From the NCBI GenBank assembly GCA_903873475.1, contig CAIQON010000324.1:1-46157 (forward strand): 46,157 nt of DNA, written 5' to 3'. The notes beneath the pieces are model-generated. The model saw only the letters and a program-made list of their open reading frames with translations, was not told where the DNA came from and searched no databases. Of this stretch, positions 9,121-17,272 are shown one piece after another; the stretch's first letter is position 1, and each line of letters begins with the position of its first letter. This stretch comes from an uncultured bacterium (lineage in GTDB: Bacteria; Pseudomonadota; Gammaproteobacteria; Burkholderiales; CAIKXV01). The translations under genes were made by a program, and so were the position numbers.

Positions 9121-9168
9121 CCCGGGTTTTGGCCTGGGTGCTGGAAAACCCGGGTCAGACACGCTTTT
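9107..9168. repeat. Two REP-like units between amidase and gcvH
   Basis: A reverse unit (9107-9130, containing GTGTCTGACCC) and a forward unit (9145-9168, containing GGGTCAGACAC) diverge from a 14-base spacer. They belong to the same family as those in ccmF and after trkH. The TGA in the core of the first unit is the amidase stop codon. The second unit ends 12 bases before the gcvH ATG, so it forms the gcvH leader. The two cores are complementary and could pair into one larger hairpin. Confidence 0.85.
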
Positions 9169-9180
9169 TCGAGTGTGAAC

Positions 9181-9570
9181 ATGACTGAAACCTTGCCGCC
9201 GGACGACCGGCGTTATGTTCCGACACACCAGTGGGCGCGGCAGGTCGCGCCCGGTCGGGTCGAAGTCGGGATCACGGCGTTCGCGCAGGATGCGCTGGGC
9301 GACGTGGTGTTCGCCGACCTGCCGAAGGTGGGTGCGGTGCTGGTCGCCGGCGAGCCGTTCATGGTGATCGAGTCGGTGAAGACCGCCTCCGACGTGCATG
9401 CGCCGGTGGCTGGCACGGTAGTGGAGGTGAACGAGGCGCTGCGCGACAGCCCGGAGTCGCTGAACGCCGACCCGTACGGTGCATGGCTGGTGCGCGTCGA
9501 GGCGGCGCCGGATGCGCTGGCGACGACCGGGCTGCTCGATTCGGCGGCCTATGCCGCCGTCATGGGCTGA
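9181..9570 (+). CDS. gcvH: Glycine cleavage system H-like lipoyl protein (orphan)
   Basis: This 129-residue protein has the lipoyl-domain signature of GcvH: the HQWAR start, the block VGITAFAQDALGDVVFADLP, and the lipoylation site ESVKTASDV with K67. H protein shuttles the aminomethyl group between the P and T proteins in glycine cleavage, or can act as a lipoyl relay. No gcvT or gcvP lies in the window, and the neighbours (amidase, dgkA) are unrelated, so it may be a second or specialised copy. The ATG at 9181 is chosen by family alignment; a GTG two codons upstream is possible. The leader is repeat sequence with no clear ribosome site. Confidence 0.88.
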   Translation: MTETLPPDDRRYVPTHQWARQVAPGRVEVGITAFAQDALGDVVFADLPKVGAVLVAGEPFMVIESVKTASDVHAPVAGTVVEVNEALRDSPESLNADPYGAWLVRVEAAPDALATTGLLDSAAYAAVMG

Positions 9571-9581
9571 ACCTGACCCGC

Positions 9582-9983
9582 ATGGCCGAACAGCCCACCG
9601 AACCCCGGCCCGGGGCAGAAAGCCCGCACAAGGGGCGTAGTGGCTTGCGCCGTATCGTCAATGCGTTCGGCTATTCGATGTCCGGGCTGGCCGCCGCCTA
9701 CCGCAACGAGGCGGCGTTCCGGCAGGAGGTGCTGCTGGCGGCGGTGCTGGTACCGCTCGCGCTGTTCCTGCCGGCCAGCGGTGCCGGACGCGCGCTCATG
9801 GTGGGGTCGGTGATGCTGCTGCTGGTGGTCGAACTGCTGAATTCGGCGGTCGAGGCTACCGTCGACCGGGTATCGCTCGACGACCATTCGCTCGCCAAGC
9901 GCGCGAAGGACATCGGCTCGGCTGCGGTGATGATCGCGCTGGTCAACGTGCCGATCACCTGGGCGCTGGTGCTGCTGGGCTGA
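9582..9983 (+). CDS. dgkA: Diacylglycerol kinase (DgkA)
   Basis: This is a 133-residue integral membrane kinase that phosphorylates diacylglycerol to phosphatidic acid. The family core is plain: NEAAFRQE near the first amphipathic helix, then ELLNSAVEATVDRVS followed by KRAKDIGSAAV, which carries the active-site Glu, Asn and Asp/Lys residues. Three membrane spans are visible after residue 45. The N-terminus is about 10 residues longer than the E. coli enzyme and polar. It starts 11 bases after gcvH and is probably cotranscribed with it. Confidence 0.94.
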   Translation: MAEQPTEPRPGAESPHKGRSGLRRIVNAFGYSMSGLAAAYRNEAAFRQEVLLAAVLVPLALFLPASGAGRALMVGSVMLLLVVELLNSAVEATVDRVSLDDHSLAKRAKDIGSAAVMIALVNVPITWALVLLG

Positions 9984-10004
9984 ACGGCGGAAACCACAAG
10001 AATG

Positions 10005-10010
10005 AAGGAG
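10005..10010 (+). promoter_or_regulatory. Strong Shine-Dalgarno site for the SMP-30 family gene
   Basis: AAGGAG lies eight bases before the ATG at 10019 and fixes that start. It is one of the clearer ribosome sites in a window where most starts are overlap-coupled. Confidence 0.7.
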
Positions 10011-10018
10011 GCAACCCG

Positions 10019-10936
10019 ATGAGCTGGACCTTCGAACTGCTGATGAAGCCGCCGCGCAGCGTACCGCTGACCGAAGGCCCGGTGTGGGACGGCGAGCAGC
10101 TTCTGTTCACCCATATCCAGGCCAGCACGATCCTGCGCATGGACGTGGCCAGCGGTGCAATCAGGACGTGGCGTACCGGCACCAACCGCACCAACGGCCT
10201 GGCCTTCGACAGCCGGGGCCGCCTGTTCGGCTGCTGCTCCGGTGGCCGCTCGGTGTTGCGCTTCGACGGTACGTCACTGGTCGAAGGCGAGACGACCGTG
10301 GTCACCGACCGCATCGACGGCAAGCGGCTCAACACGCCCAACGACCTGGCGATCGACCGCGAGGGCCGCATCTGGTTCAGCAACCCGATCAACGCCGGCA
10401 ACTGGGACAAGACCGAGCAGACCGAACTGCCCGACCAGTCGGTGCTTCGCTGCGATCCGCAGCCCGACGGCAGCTACACCACCACCCGCGCGACCTTCGA
10501 CACCACGATGCCCAACGGCGTGCTGCTGTCGCAGGACCAGCGCACGCTGTATGTCGCCGAGAGCGGCTATGCGAAAGGCGTGCCGCGCGAACTGCGCGCC
10601 TACCCGATCCTCGACGACGGCAGCCTGGGCACCTTCAGGACGCTGTTCACCTGGGGCGAGGATGCACGCGGCGTACACCGCGGCATCGACGGCATGTGCC
10701 TGGACCGCGACGGCAACATCGTGGCCACCGCCGGCTGGGAAGTGGCGGGCGCAGGGCCGATGATCTACGTGTTCGCGCCGTCCGGGCGCGTGCTCGAGAC
10801 GCATCCGGTGCCGGCGATCCGCCCGACCAACTGCGCGTTCGGCGGCGCGGACATGACAACGCTGTTCGTCACCACCACCGAAGGCCACCTGTTCCGCGCG
10901 CGCACCGACCGGGTCGGCTGGTCGATGTATCCGTGA
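10019..10936 (+). CDS. SMP-30/gluconolactonase/LRE family protein
   Basis: This 305-residue six-bladed beta-propeller belongs to the SMP-30/gluconolactonase family of metal-dependent lactonases. Expected metal-site residues can be seen: Glu in LTEGPVWDG near residue 20, Asn and Asp in NTPNDLAIDREGRIWFSNP, and Asp in GIDGMCLDRDGN. There is no signal peptide, so it is probably cytoplasmic. The substrate lactone is unknown. It follows dgkA by 35 bases and ends 35 bases before the convergent pap gene. It could also act on non-sugar lactones or phosphotriester-like compounds, as some family members do. Confidence 0.85.
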   Translation: MSWTFELLMKPPRSVPLTEGPVWDGEQLLFTHIQASTILRMDVASGAIRTWRTGTNRTNGLAFDSRGRLFGCCSGGRSVLRFDGTSLVEGETTVVTDRIDGKRLNTPNDLAIDREGRIWFSNPINAGNWDKTEQTELPDQSVLRCDPQPDGSYTTTRATFDTTMPNGVLLSQDQRTLYVAESGYAKGVPRELRAYPILDDGSLGTFRTLFTWGEDARGVHRGIDGMCLDRDGNIVATAGWEVAGAGPMIYVFAPSGRVLETHPVPAIRPTNCAFGGADMTTLFVTTTEGHLFRARTDRVGWSMYP

Positions 10937-10950
10937 CGCGGTGACCCGCG

Positions 10951-10977
10951 CACCTGCAGCACCTGCAGCACCTACAG
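10951..10977. repeat. Three tandem 9-base repeats at the pap 3' end
   Basis: CACCTGCAG occurs twice in tandem, followed by the variant CACCTACAG. The third copy contains the pap stop codon (CTA on the plus strand at 10972-10974). It lies in the 35-base gap between the convergent SMP-30 and pap genes. It probably arose by slippage; I assign no function. Confidence 0.7.
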
Positions 10978-12468
10978 CGCCTGCTCGACCCGTTCGACCA
11001 GCGTCGCGAGCACCTTGATCCGGGCGTAGAGCTTGTTGTTCGACTCGATCAGCGTCCACGGCGCGACGTCGGTCGAGGTGCGATCGACCATGTCGCACAC
11101 GGCCTGGTGGTAGGCCGCCCAGCGCTTGCGGTTGCGCCAGTCGTCGGCCGTGATCTTGAAGTTCTTGAACGCCACCTGCTCGCGGTCGCGGAAGCGGCGC
11201 AACTGCTCCTCCTTGCTCACCTGCAGCCAGAACTTGGCGATGATGACGCCGTGCGCATCGAGCTCGCCCTCGAACTCGTTGATCTCGCCATAGGCGCGGC
11301 GCCAGTCGGCCTCGCTGCAGTAACCCTCCACCCGCTCGACCAGCACGCGCCCGTACCACGAGCGATCGAACAGCGCGAAGCGACCGCGCCGCGGCAGGTC
11401 GCGCCAGAAGCGCCACAGGTAGGGATGCGCGCGTTCCTCCTCGCTTGGCGCACCGACCGGGATGCCCTGGTATTGCCGGGCATCGAGTGCGGCGGTGATT
11501 CGGCGGATCGCACCGCCCTTGCCGGCCGCGTCGCTGCCTTCGAACACCACGACGGCCGCGCGCTTGCGGAACTTCACGTCGCGCGACAGCCGGTTGAGCC
11601 GGCCCTGCAGCAATGCGAGCGCCGGTTCGTAGACCTCGCGCGTCATCGGCTGGTCGAGCTCGAGCATCGACAGCACGTCGCGCTGGTCGATCGCGGGCAG
11701 CCTCGGGGCAGGCTGCGCGGTGGGGGTGGGGGTCGCAGACGGCGGGTTGGTGCCCGGCCCGTCCAGGCGCTGGCGCATCGCGGCGAGCAGCGTCTCGCCG
11801 ACGGTCAGCGCGCGGTAGCACTCGTCGACGCCCTCCACCACGATCCACGGCGCGGCCGGGGTGGAAGTCCGCCGCACCAGCAGCTCGGACACCTTGCGGA
11901 AGCGGTCGTACTTCTCGAAGCGGTGCCAGTCTTCCCGGGTGACCCGCCAGTGCGTCAGCGGCTCTTTCTCGAGCGCCTTCAGCCGCGCCTGCTGGTCCTT
12001 CTTCGACAGGTGGAACCAGAACTTCAGCAGCAGCACGCCCTCGTCGGCGAGCATCCGTTCGAACCGCTCGATCTCCTGCAACTGCTGTTCGAAGCGGTCG
12101 CTGCCAGTGCGCCGGTACGCCCGGTCGAGCACCGGCTGCGAATGCCAGGCACCGAACAGCATGCCGATGCGGCCGTTCGACGGCAGCACCCGCCAGAAGC
12201 GCCACATGCGCGGCCGCTCGGCCTCTTCGTCGGAGGGCGCGCCGAACGCATGGGTGTCGATATGGCGCGGGTCCATCCACTCGTTGAGCAGGTTGACCGT
12301 CTCGCCCTTGCCCGCGCCGTCGACGCCGCCGACCACGATCAGCACGGGGAAGCGCTTCAGCGCAGCGAGGTCGAGCTGGGCCTGCAGCAGCGCGGCCCGC
12401 AGCGCGGGCTCGCGCCGGCGGTACTCTTCGCGGTCGATGCGATGGCCAACCTCGGCGGATTCGAACAT
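10972..12468 (-). CDS. pap: Polyphosphate:AMP phosphotransferase (two-domain PPK2)
   Basis: This 498-residue protein has two fused PPK2 domains, the class II layout that uses polyphosphate to phosphorylate AMP to ADP. Walker A motifs are GGVDGAGKGE (47-56) and EGSDAAGKGG (310-319). The C-terminal domain has the PPK2 motif FDRSWYGRVL (367-376). The N-terminal domain has FGAWHSQPVL (105-114) instead, so I infer that the C-terminal domain is the catalytic one. The Pro/Thr-rich linker lies at about 240-258. A GAGGAG ribosome site precedes the ATG. It is last in a minus-strand run after ppk1, the CHAD protein and sixA, so it would spend polyphosphate made by PPK1. Confidence 0.9.
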   Translation of the reverse strand: MFESAEVGHRIDREEYRRREPALRAALLQAQLDLAALKRFPVLIVVGGVDGAGKGETVNLLNEWMDPRHIDTHAFGAPSDEEAERPRMWRFWRVLPSNGRIGMLFGAWHSQPVLDRAYRRTGSDRFEQQLQEIERFERMLADEGVLLLKFWFHLSKKDQQARLKALEKEPLTHWRVTREDWHRFEKYDRFRKVSELLVRRTSTPAAPWIVVEGVDECYRALTVGETLLAAMRQRLDGPGTNPPSATPTPTAQPAPRLPAIDQRDVLSMLELDQPMTREVYEPALALLQGRLNRLSRDVKFRKRAAVVVFEGSDAAGKGGAIRRITAALDARQYQGIPVGAPSEEERAHPYLWRFWRDLPRRGRFALFDRSWYGRVLVERVEGYCSEADWRRAYGEINEFEGELDAHGVIIAKFWLQVSKEEQLRRFRDREQVAFKNFKITADDWRNRKRWAAYHQAVCDMVDRTSTDVAPWTLIESNNKLYARIKVLATLVERVEQAL

Positions 12469-12540
12469 GCGGCGCTCCTCTGCTGCCGGGCAGCCCTGCC
12501 CGATGCGGCCGATGTTACGCCGGCCGCGCCCGCCCGATGC

Positions 12541-12993
12541 TCAGAGCAGGTCGGGCGACATCGCGACCCGCAGCGAGGTCTCGCCGCCCGCGTCGCGCTC
12601 CCGGTACGAGATCCACCACAGTGCGCCCTTGCGGATCATCCAGCCGGCGGGCTCGCCGGCGAGTACCGTCGCGGCCGCCGCGCCCAGCGTCGGCTGGTGG
12701 CCGACGACGATCACGGTGCCGCTGCCGTGCGGCCAGTCGACCGCGGCCAGCAGCGACGCATACGAGGCGCCCGGGTCCAGGTTCGCATCGACCTTGAACT
12801 TCTCGGTCAGTGCGCGCGCCGTGTCCTGCGAGCGCCGGGCGCGCGAGCAGAGCACCTTGTACTTGTCGGGCAGCCGCGCCTCCAGCCAGGCGGCCATCCG
12901 CTTGGCCTGCCGCTGCCCCTTCGAGGTGAGCGCACGCGCCAGGTCGTTGCTGTCGTCTTCTGCTTCGGCATGCCGCCAGAGGATCAGGTTCAT
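12541..12993 (-). CDS. sixA: Phosphohistidine phosphatase SixA
   Basis: This 150-residue histidine phosphatase of the SixA branch removes phosphate from phosphohistidine in phosphorelay proteins. The catalytic RHG-type motif is WRHAEAE (R7, H8). Further residues are SRARRSQDTA (R51 region) and the second catalytic histidine H99 in VVGHQPTLG. It lies 21 bases after the CYTH-CHAD gene and 72 before pap. Placement among polyphosphate genes suggests co-regulation. Whether it acts on a histidine kinase, the PTS Ntr system or a phosphorylated polyphosphate protein is open. Confidence 0.9.
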   Translation of the reverse strand: MNLILWRHAEAEDDSNDLARALTSKGQRQAKRMAAWLEARLPDKYKVLCSRARRSQDTARALTEKFKVDANLDPGASYASLLAAVDWPHGSGTVIVVGHQPTLGAAAATVLAGEPAGWMIRKGALWWISYRERDAGGETSLRVAMSPDLL

Positions 12994-13014
12994 CGTGTCG
13001 GGGCTCCTTCGTCG

Positions 13015-14667
13015 TCACCAGAACCGGTCGGCTTCGCGAAACCGGTTCCACGCGCGGTCGGCATCGTCGAGTACGGCAGCACACAGGCCGAGGCGCCATC
13101 CGGACAGCAGGGCCAGCCCTGCATCGTCGATCGCACCGTCGAACGGACCGCCCTTCCCGCCCGCGACCAGCGCCTCACCCGTGGCCATGTCGTTGAGGAT
13201 CCCGAGCGATTGTTGCAGCCATGCCATCGCAGCCAGGTAGGTACCGGCGGCCTTCTCCGACTTGCCGCCCTGCAGGCTGGCGAACGACTCGGCCGCGTAG
13301 CGCAGCTTCTTCACCGCGATGCGCAGTTCATGGCGCGCCTCGGCATCCAGCCCGGACGGCTTGCCGCCGATGGCGATCACCGCGCGATGGCGGCGATCGA
13401 GCGTGCCCGCCGCGAAGCGGCGGATGCCGGCCTTCTGGCGCCGCAGCTCGGTGCGGTCACCGGCAGCCCGGCCCGGGTCGGCCTTCGCGGGGCCCGGCTT
13501 CACGGCGCCCGGTGGTGTGGCGGCTGCGGCAGTTGCAGCTGTTGCAGCAGGTGCGGATGCGGGTGCCGACGCGGATGCGGGTACGGACGCCGCCCGCCAG
13601 GGCGCACTGTCGATCCAGCGCAGCAGGTGCAGCACGAACACCGTGTATCCGGGCGCGGACAGCGCCTCGGCGGCCTGCTGCCGCGCCTGCTGGCGCAACG
13701 TGGCCAGGCGCTCGAACGCAGCCGCCAGCCGCGTCGCATGCCCGGCCGCCGCGAGCGGCGCCAGCGTCCCTTCCTCGAACACGTCGAGGTCGCGTGCGGC
13801 ACCGAGCGCCGAGGCGAGCCGCCGCGCCTCGATCGAGATGGCGTCGCTGCATGAACGCGGGATCGCGCGCCGGAACGTCACCAGCGTGGAGCGCATCCGG
13901 CGCAGCGCGACACGCGCCTGGTGCACGTACTCCGGGTCGTCTCCCACGCGCGCGCCAGCCGCGTTGCCCTGCAGCTGCGCGAGGCAGTTGAGCATCACCG
14001 ACACGAAGGCCTGTTCCGCCGTCGCCTCGCCCTCGAGCTGCAGCTTCGGCGCGCGCATGGGCGCGCGCTTCGCACCGGTCGACAGCATGAAGCCGCGGGC
14101 GGCCTTGCTGCGCGGTTCGGGCATCAGCGCATGGGCGCGGTTCAGGTCGAGCGCGAAGGCATAGAGCCCGTCGACCGGGCCGCCCTTGAGTTCGAGCTCG
14201 AGTTCGAGGATCGGTTCGCTGCGCTCGCCCGCGATCACGTTGCCGCGATCGATCGCAAGCTCGATCGACGTTTCGCCATGGTCGACCAGCGCGCTCGCGC
14301 GGGTGAAGCGGGTCTCGAAGGCCGGGGCCAGGGCCTCGCGATTGCGCGGCTTCGCGAACCAGTCGGCGAGCGGGGTCTCGGCGAGCACGTCGAGGTCGAG
14401 CTGCGCGCTCGCCACCGGCCATTCCCATTCGCCGCGCCGGTGCTCGGGCCCGTCGGGCAGTTCGCACTTGAAGGTCTGCACCCAGCGCCGGCCGACCCGG
14501 CGCACGCGCAGGCCGGCCCGACGGGCGGCGAGCGCGAAGTCGGGCGTGTCGAAGTAGATGCTCGACAGCGGCTGGCGGCGCAACCCGGCTGCGACCCGCG
14601 GGTCGGCAAGGATCGCGCGCGCGCGCGCAGCGTCGAGCTGGAAGCGCAGTTCGGTCTCGATCGCCAT
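13015..14667 (-). CDS. CYTH-CHAD domain protein (inorganic triphosphatase-like, polyphosphate-associated)
   Basis: This 550-residue protein has an N-terminal CYTH domain (about 1-205) opening with the ETELRF motif at 4-9 and showing the expected Arg/Lys/Glu strands (RWVQTFKCEL, EPILELELEL). The C-terminal CHAD domain (about 215-550) has the basic helices HQARVALRRMRS (249-260) and HELRIAVKKLRYAAE (446-460), which bind polyphosphate in characterised CHAD proteins. An Ala/Pro-rich insert at about 360-395 splits the CHAD domain. YgiF-like enzymes hydrolyse inorganic triphosphate. Position directly after ppk1 (25-base gap) supports a polyphosphate role. The ATG at 14667 opens the CYTH motif; the frame reads further upstream only into ppk1. 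Confidence 0.88.
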   Translation of the reverse strand: MAIETELRFQLDAARARAILADPRVAAGLRRQPLSSIYFDTPDFALAARRAGLRVRRVGRRWVQTFKCELPDGPEHRRGEWEWPVASAQLDLDVLAETPLADWFAKPRNREALAPAFETRFTRASALVDHGETSIELAIDRGNVIAGERSEPILELELELKGGPVDGLYAFALDLNRAHALMPEPRSKAARGFMLSTGAKRAPMRAPKLQLEGEATAEQAFVSVMLNCLAQLQGNAAGARVGDDPEYVHQARVALRRMRSTLVTFRRAIPRSCSDAISIEARRLASALGAARDLDVFEEGTLAPLAAAGHATRLAAAFERLATLRQQARQQAAEALSAPGYTVFVLHLLRWIDSAPWRAASVPASASAPASAPAATAATAAAATPPGAVKPGPAKADPGRAAGDRTELRRQKAGIRRFAAGTLDRRHRAVIAIGGKPSGLDAEARHELRIAVKKLRYAAESFASLQGGKSEKAAGTYLAAMAWLQQSLGILNDMATGEALVAGGKGGPFDGAIDDAGLALLSGWRLGLCAAVLDDADRAWNRFREADRFW

Positions 14668-14692
14668 CGGCCCTCCGCGCCCGGCCGCCGCG

Positions 14693-16801
14693 CTACCGGC
14701 CCGTTTCGGGCAACGGCAGCTGCGCGAGCTCGGCGAGCAGCGCCTGCTGCGCGGAGTACGGCCGCGCACGCGCCGCGCTGCGCCGGCGGTAGACGCCGTC
14801 GCCGTTCATCTCCCACGACTGCAGGTTGTCGCGCAGGTACGGACGCAGCGCCTCGGTGATCATCCGCCGCTTCAGCCTCGGGTCGAGGATCGGCACGCAG
14901 ATCTCGACGCGGCGGAAGAAGTTGCGGTCCATCCAGTCGGCGCTGGACAGGTACACGTTGTCCTTGCCGCCGGCATGGAACCAGAAGATGCGCGAATGCT
15001 CGAGGAAGCGTCCGAGGATGGAGCGCACGCGGATGTTCTCGGACAGCCCCGGCACGCCCGGGCGCAGCGCGCACACGCCGCGCACGATCAGGTCGATCTT
15101 CACGCCCGCCTGCGAGGCCTTGTACAGGGCCTCGATCGTGTACGGCTCGAGCAGCGCGTTCATCTTCGCGACGATCTGCCCGCGCCGGCCGGCACGCGCG
15201 GCCTTCGCCTCTTCGTTGATCGCCGCGACGATGTTCTCCTGCAGCGTGAACGGCGCCTGCCACAGGTGGTGCAGCCTGCTCGCCTTGCCCAGGCCGGTGA
15301 GCTGCTTGAAGGTCTCGTTCACGTCAGAGCAGATCTGCTCGTTGCAGGTGAACAGCCCGAAGTCGGTGTACAGGCCCGCAGTGCGCACATGGTAGTTGCC
15401 GGTCGACACATGCACGTAGCGGCGCAGCACGCCCTCTTCGCGGCGCACCACCAGCGACATCTTGGCATGCGTCTTGTGGCCCACGACGCCGTAGACGACA
15501 TGCGCACCGGCCTGCTCGAGCTTCGAGGCCCAGCTGATGTTGGCCTCTTCGTCGAAGCGCGCGAGCAGCTCGACGATCACGGTCACTTCCTTGCCGCTGC
15601 GCGCCGCCGCGACCAGGGTCTCCATCAGCACCGACTCGTTGCCGGTGCGGTAGATCGTCTGCTTGATCGCGACCACCGCCGGGTCGGCCGCCGCCTGCTG
15701 CACGTAATCGACCACCGGGGCGAACGACTGGAACGGATGGTGCAGCAGGATGTCGCCGCGGCGGATCGCCTCGAACACGTCGGCGCGGCGCATCAGCGTG
15801 CTCGGCACGCCCGGGGTGAACGGCTTGAACATCAGGTCCGGGCGGTCGACCCAGTCGGGCACCTGCATCAGCCGCACCAGGTTCACCGGCCCGGGTACGC
15901 GGTAGATGTCGTCCTCGCCGAGGTTGAACTGCATGCGCAGGAACGCGGTCATCGCATCGGAGCAGTTGTCCGCGACCTCGAGGCGTACCGCGTTGCCGAA
16001 GTGCCGCTGCGGCAGTTCGCCCTGCAGCGCGATGCGCAGGTTCTTCACCTCTTCCTCGTCGACGAACAGGTCGCTGTTGCGCGTGACGCGGAACTGGTAC
16101 GAACCGAGCACCTGCATGCCGGCGAACAGTTCGCGCATGTTCGCGTGCAGCACCGCCGACAGGAACACGAACCCGTTGGGGCAGCCGGCGACCTGCGGCG
16201 GCAGCCGTACCACCCTCGGCAGCACGCGCGGCGCCTGCACGATGGCGGCGCCGGACTTGCGGCCGAACGCGTCCTTGCCTTCGAGCTCGACGGCGAAGTT
16301 GAGCGACTTGTTCAGCACGCGCGGGAACGGATGCGCAGGGTCCAGGCCGATCGGCGTGAGTACCGGCATCACCTCGCGGAAGAAATACGCGCGCACCCAT
16401 TCCTGCTGGGCGGGCGTCCAGTCGTTGCGGCGCAGGAAGCAGATGCCCTCGGCGGCCAGCCTGGGCAGCAGTTCGTCGTTGAGCAGCCGGTACTGGCGGT
16501 CGACCAGTTCGTGTGCACGCTGCGCCACCAGCGGAAACAGCTGGCGCGGCGAGATGCCGTCGGGCTGCGCGCCGGCTGCGCCGAGGGTGATCTGCTCTTT
16601 CAGGCCGCCGACCCGTATCTCGAAGAACTCGTCGAGGTTGCTCGACACGATGCACAGGAAGCGCAACCGTTCGAGCAGCGGGTTCTTCCGGTTCTCGGCC
16701 TCTTCCAGCACGCGCATGTTGAACGCGAGCAGGCCGAGCTCGCGGTTCAGGAAGTGGTCAGGCGGGGGCAGGCGCTTCTTTTTCACCGCGGCGGTGCTCA
16801 A
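14693..16801 (-). CDS. ppk1: Polyphosphate kinase 1
   Basis: This 702-residue PPK1 polymerises ATP gamma-phosphate into polyphosphate. Domains appear in order: N-terminal domain with FLNRELGLLAFNMRV (17-31) and SSNLDEFFEIRVGG, head domain, then two PLD-like catalytic domains. The autophosphorylated histidine is H445 in GHKTHAKM, and the second conserved histidine is H602 in EHSRIFWFH. The length matches the family. It starts the four-gene polyphosphate module with pap last. A possible Pho box lies about 50 bases upstream, between this gene and yggX. Confidence 0.95.
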   Translation of the reverse strand: MSTAAVKKKRLPPPDHFLNRELGLLAFNMRVLEEAENRKNPLLERLRFLCIVSSNLDEFFEIRVGGLKEQITLGAAGAQPDGISPRQLFPLVAQRAHELVDRQYRLLNDELLPRLAAEGICFLRRNDWTPAQQEWVRAYFFREVMPVLTPIGLDPAHPFPRVLNKSLNFAVELEGKDAFGRKSGAAIVQAPRVLPRVVRLPPQVAGCPNGFVFLSAVLHANMRELFAGMQVLGSYQFRVTRNSDLFVDEEEVKNLRIALQGELPQRHFGNAVRLEVADNCSDAMTAFLRMQFNLGEDDIYRVPGPVNLVRLMQVPDWVDRPDLMFKPFTPGVPSTLMRRADVFEAIRRGDILLHHPFQSFAPVVDYVQQAAADPAVVAIKQTIYRTGNESVLMETLVAAARSGKEVTVIVELLARFDEEANISWASKLEQAGAHVVYGVVGHKTHAKMSLVVRREEGVLRRYVHVSTGNYHVRTAGLYTDFGLFTCNEQICSDVNETFKQLTGLGKASRLHHLWQAPFTLQENIVAAINEEAKAARAGRRGQIVAKMNALLEPYTIEALYKASQAGVKIDLIVRGVCALRPGVPGLSENIRVRSILGRFLEHSRIFWFHAGGKDNVYLSSADWMDRNFFRRVEICVPILDPRLKRRMITEALRPYLRDNLQSWEMNGDGVYRRRSAARARPYSAQQALLAELAQLPLPETGR

Positions 16802-16849
16802 GTGGCGCGCTCATCCAGTCAGGGAGAACACGAAGGTTATGTCGCATGC

Positions 16850-16867
16850 GTTTCAGGCTGATGACAC
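16850..16867 (-). promoter_or_regulatory. Possible Pho box upstream of ppk1
   Basis: On the minus strand this reads GTGTCAT, four bases, then CTGAAAC. It matches the PhoB consensus halves CTGTCAT and CTGTCAC at about 11 of 14 positions, with the normal 4-base spacer. Eight bases further on, CATAAC could act as a -10 element. It lies in the 83-base gap between yggX and ppk1. PhoB control of ppk is known in enteric bacteria; here it is only inferred from the match. Confidence 0.35.
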
Positions 16868-16869
16868 CC

Positions 16870-16883
16870 TGCCTGCGCAGGCA
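16870..16883. repeat. Perfect 14-base palindrome after yggX
   Basis: TGCCTGCGCAGGCA is a perfect palindrome starting one base beyond the yggX stop codon. It has no loop and no T-tract, so it is a poor intrinsic terminator. It could be a protein-binding site next to the putative ppk1 promoter. Confidence 0.4.
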
Positions 16884-16884
16884 C

Positions 16885-17154
16885 TCAGCCCGGCGGCACG
16901 TAGCCCTGCACCGCGTCGGCACCGGCGCCGAAGAAGTGCTCTTCCATCTGCGTCGCGAGGTACTTGCGCGCCTTCGGATCGGCGAGGCTCAGGCGGTTCT
17001 CGTTGACCAGCCGCTTCTGGTGTTCGAGCCAGAACTGCCAGGCTTCCTTGGACACGCTGTCGAAGATGCGGTGGCCGAGCGCACCGGGATAAGGCGGGAA
17101 CTCGAGGCCCTCGGCGTCGCGGCCGAGCTTGATGCAATGGACGGTACGGGGCAT
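16885..17154 (-). CDS. yggX: Fe(2+)-trafficking protein YggX
   Basis: This 89-residue protein matches YggX, linked to iron handling and protection of Fe-S clusters from oxidation. The conserved core is visible: [21 protein letters not shown] at the N-terminus with the family cysteine C7, then [25 protein letters not shown] and the C-terminal QMEEHFFG. The length equals the family norm. GGGAG five bases before the ATG is a fair ribosome site. It lies between argA and ppk1 on the same strand, with gaps of 118 and 83 bases. Confidence 0.95.
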   Translation of the reverse strand: MPRTVHCIKLGRDAEGLEFPPYPGALGHRIFDSVSKEAWQFWLEHQKRLVNENRLSLADPKARKYLATQMEEHFFGAGADAVQGYVPPG

Positions 17155-17272
17155 GGGTACTCCCAGGGACTTGCGGGATCGGCCGTCAAGTGTAATCTCC
17201 GCGCGGCGTCGACGGACAACGGAGTGTACGTGGCACGCCCACCCCTCCGAACAATGTCTGCCAGCGGGCCGC

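Noticed and set aside
7423-9399. A 658-codon minus-strand frame opposite the amidase
   Set aside because: It is antisense to an amidase with a complete catalytic triad and has no protein-like pattern.
11107-13854. A 915-codon plus-strand open frame opposite pap, sixA and the CHAD gene
   Set aside because: It is antisense to three well-supported genes; its product is a low-complexity Arg/His/Leu-rich mix typical of GC-rich shadow frames.
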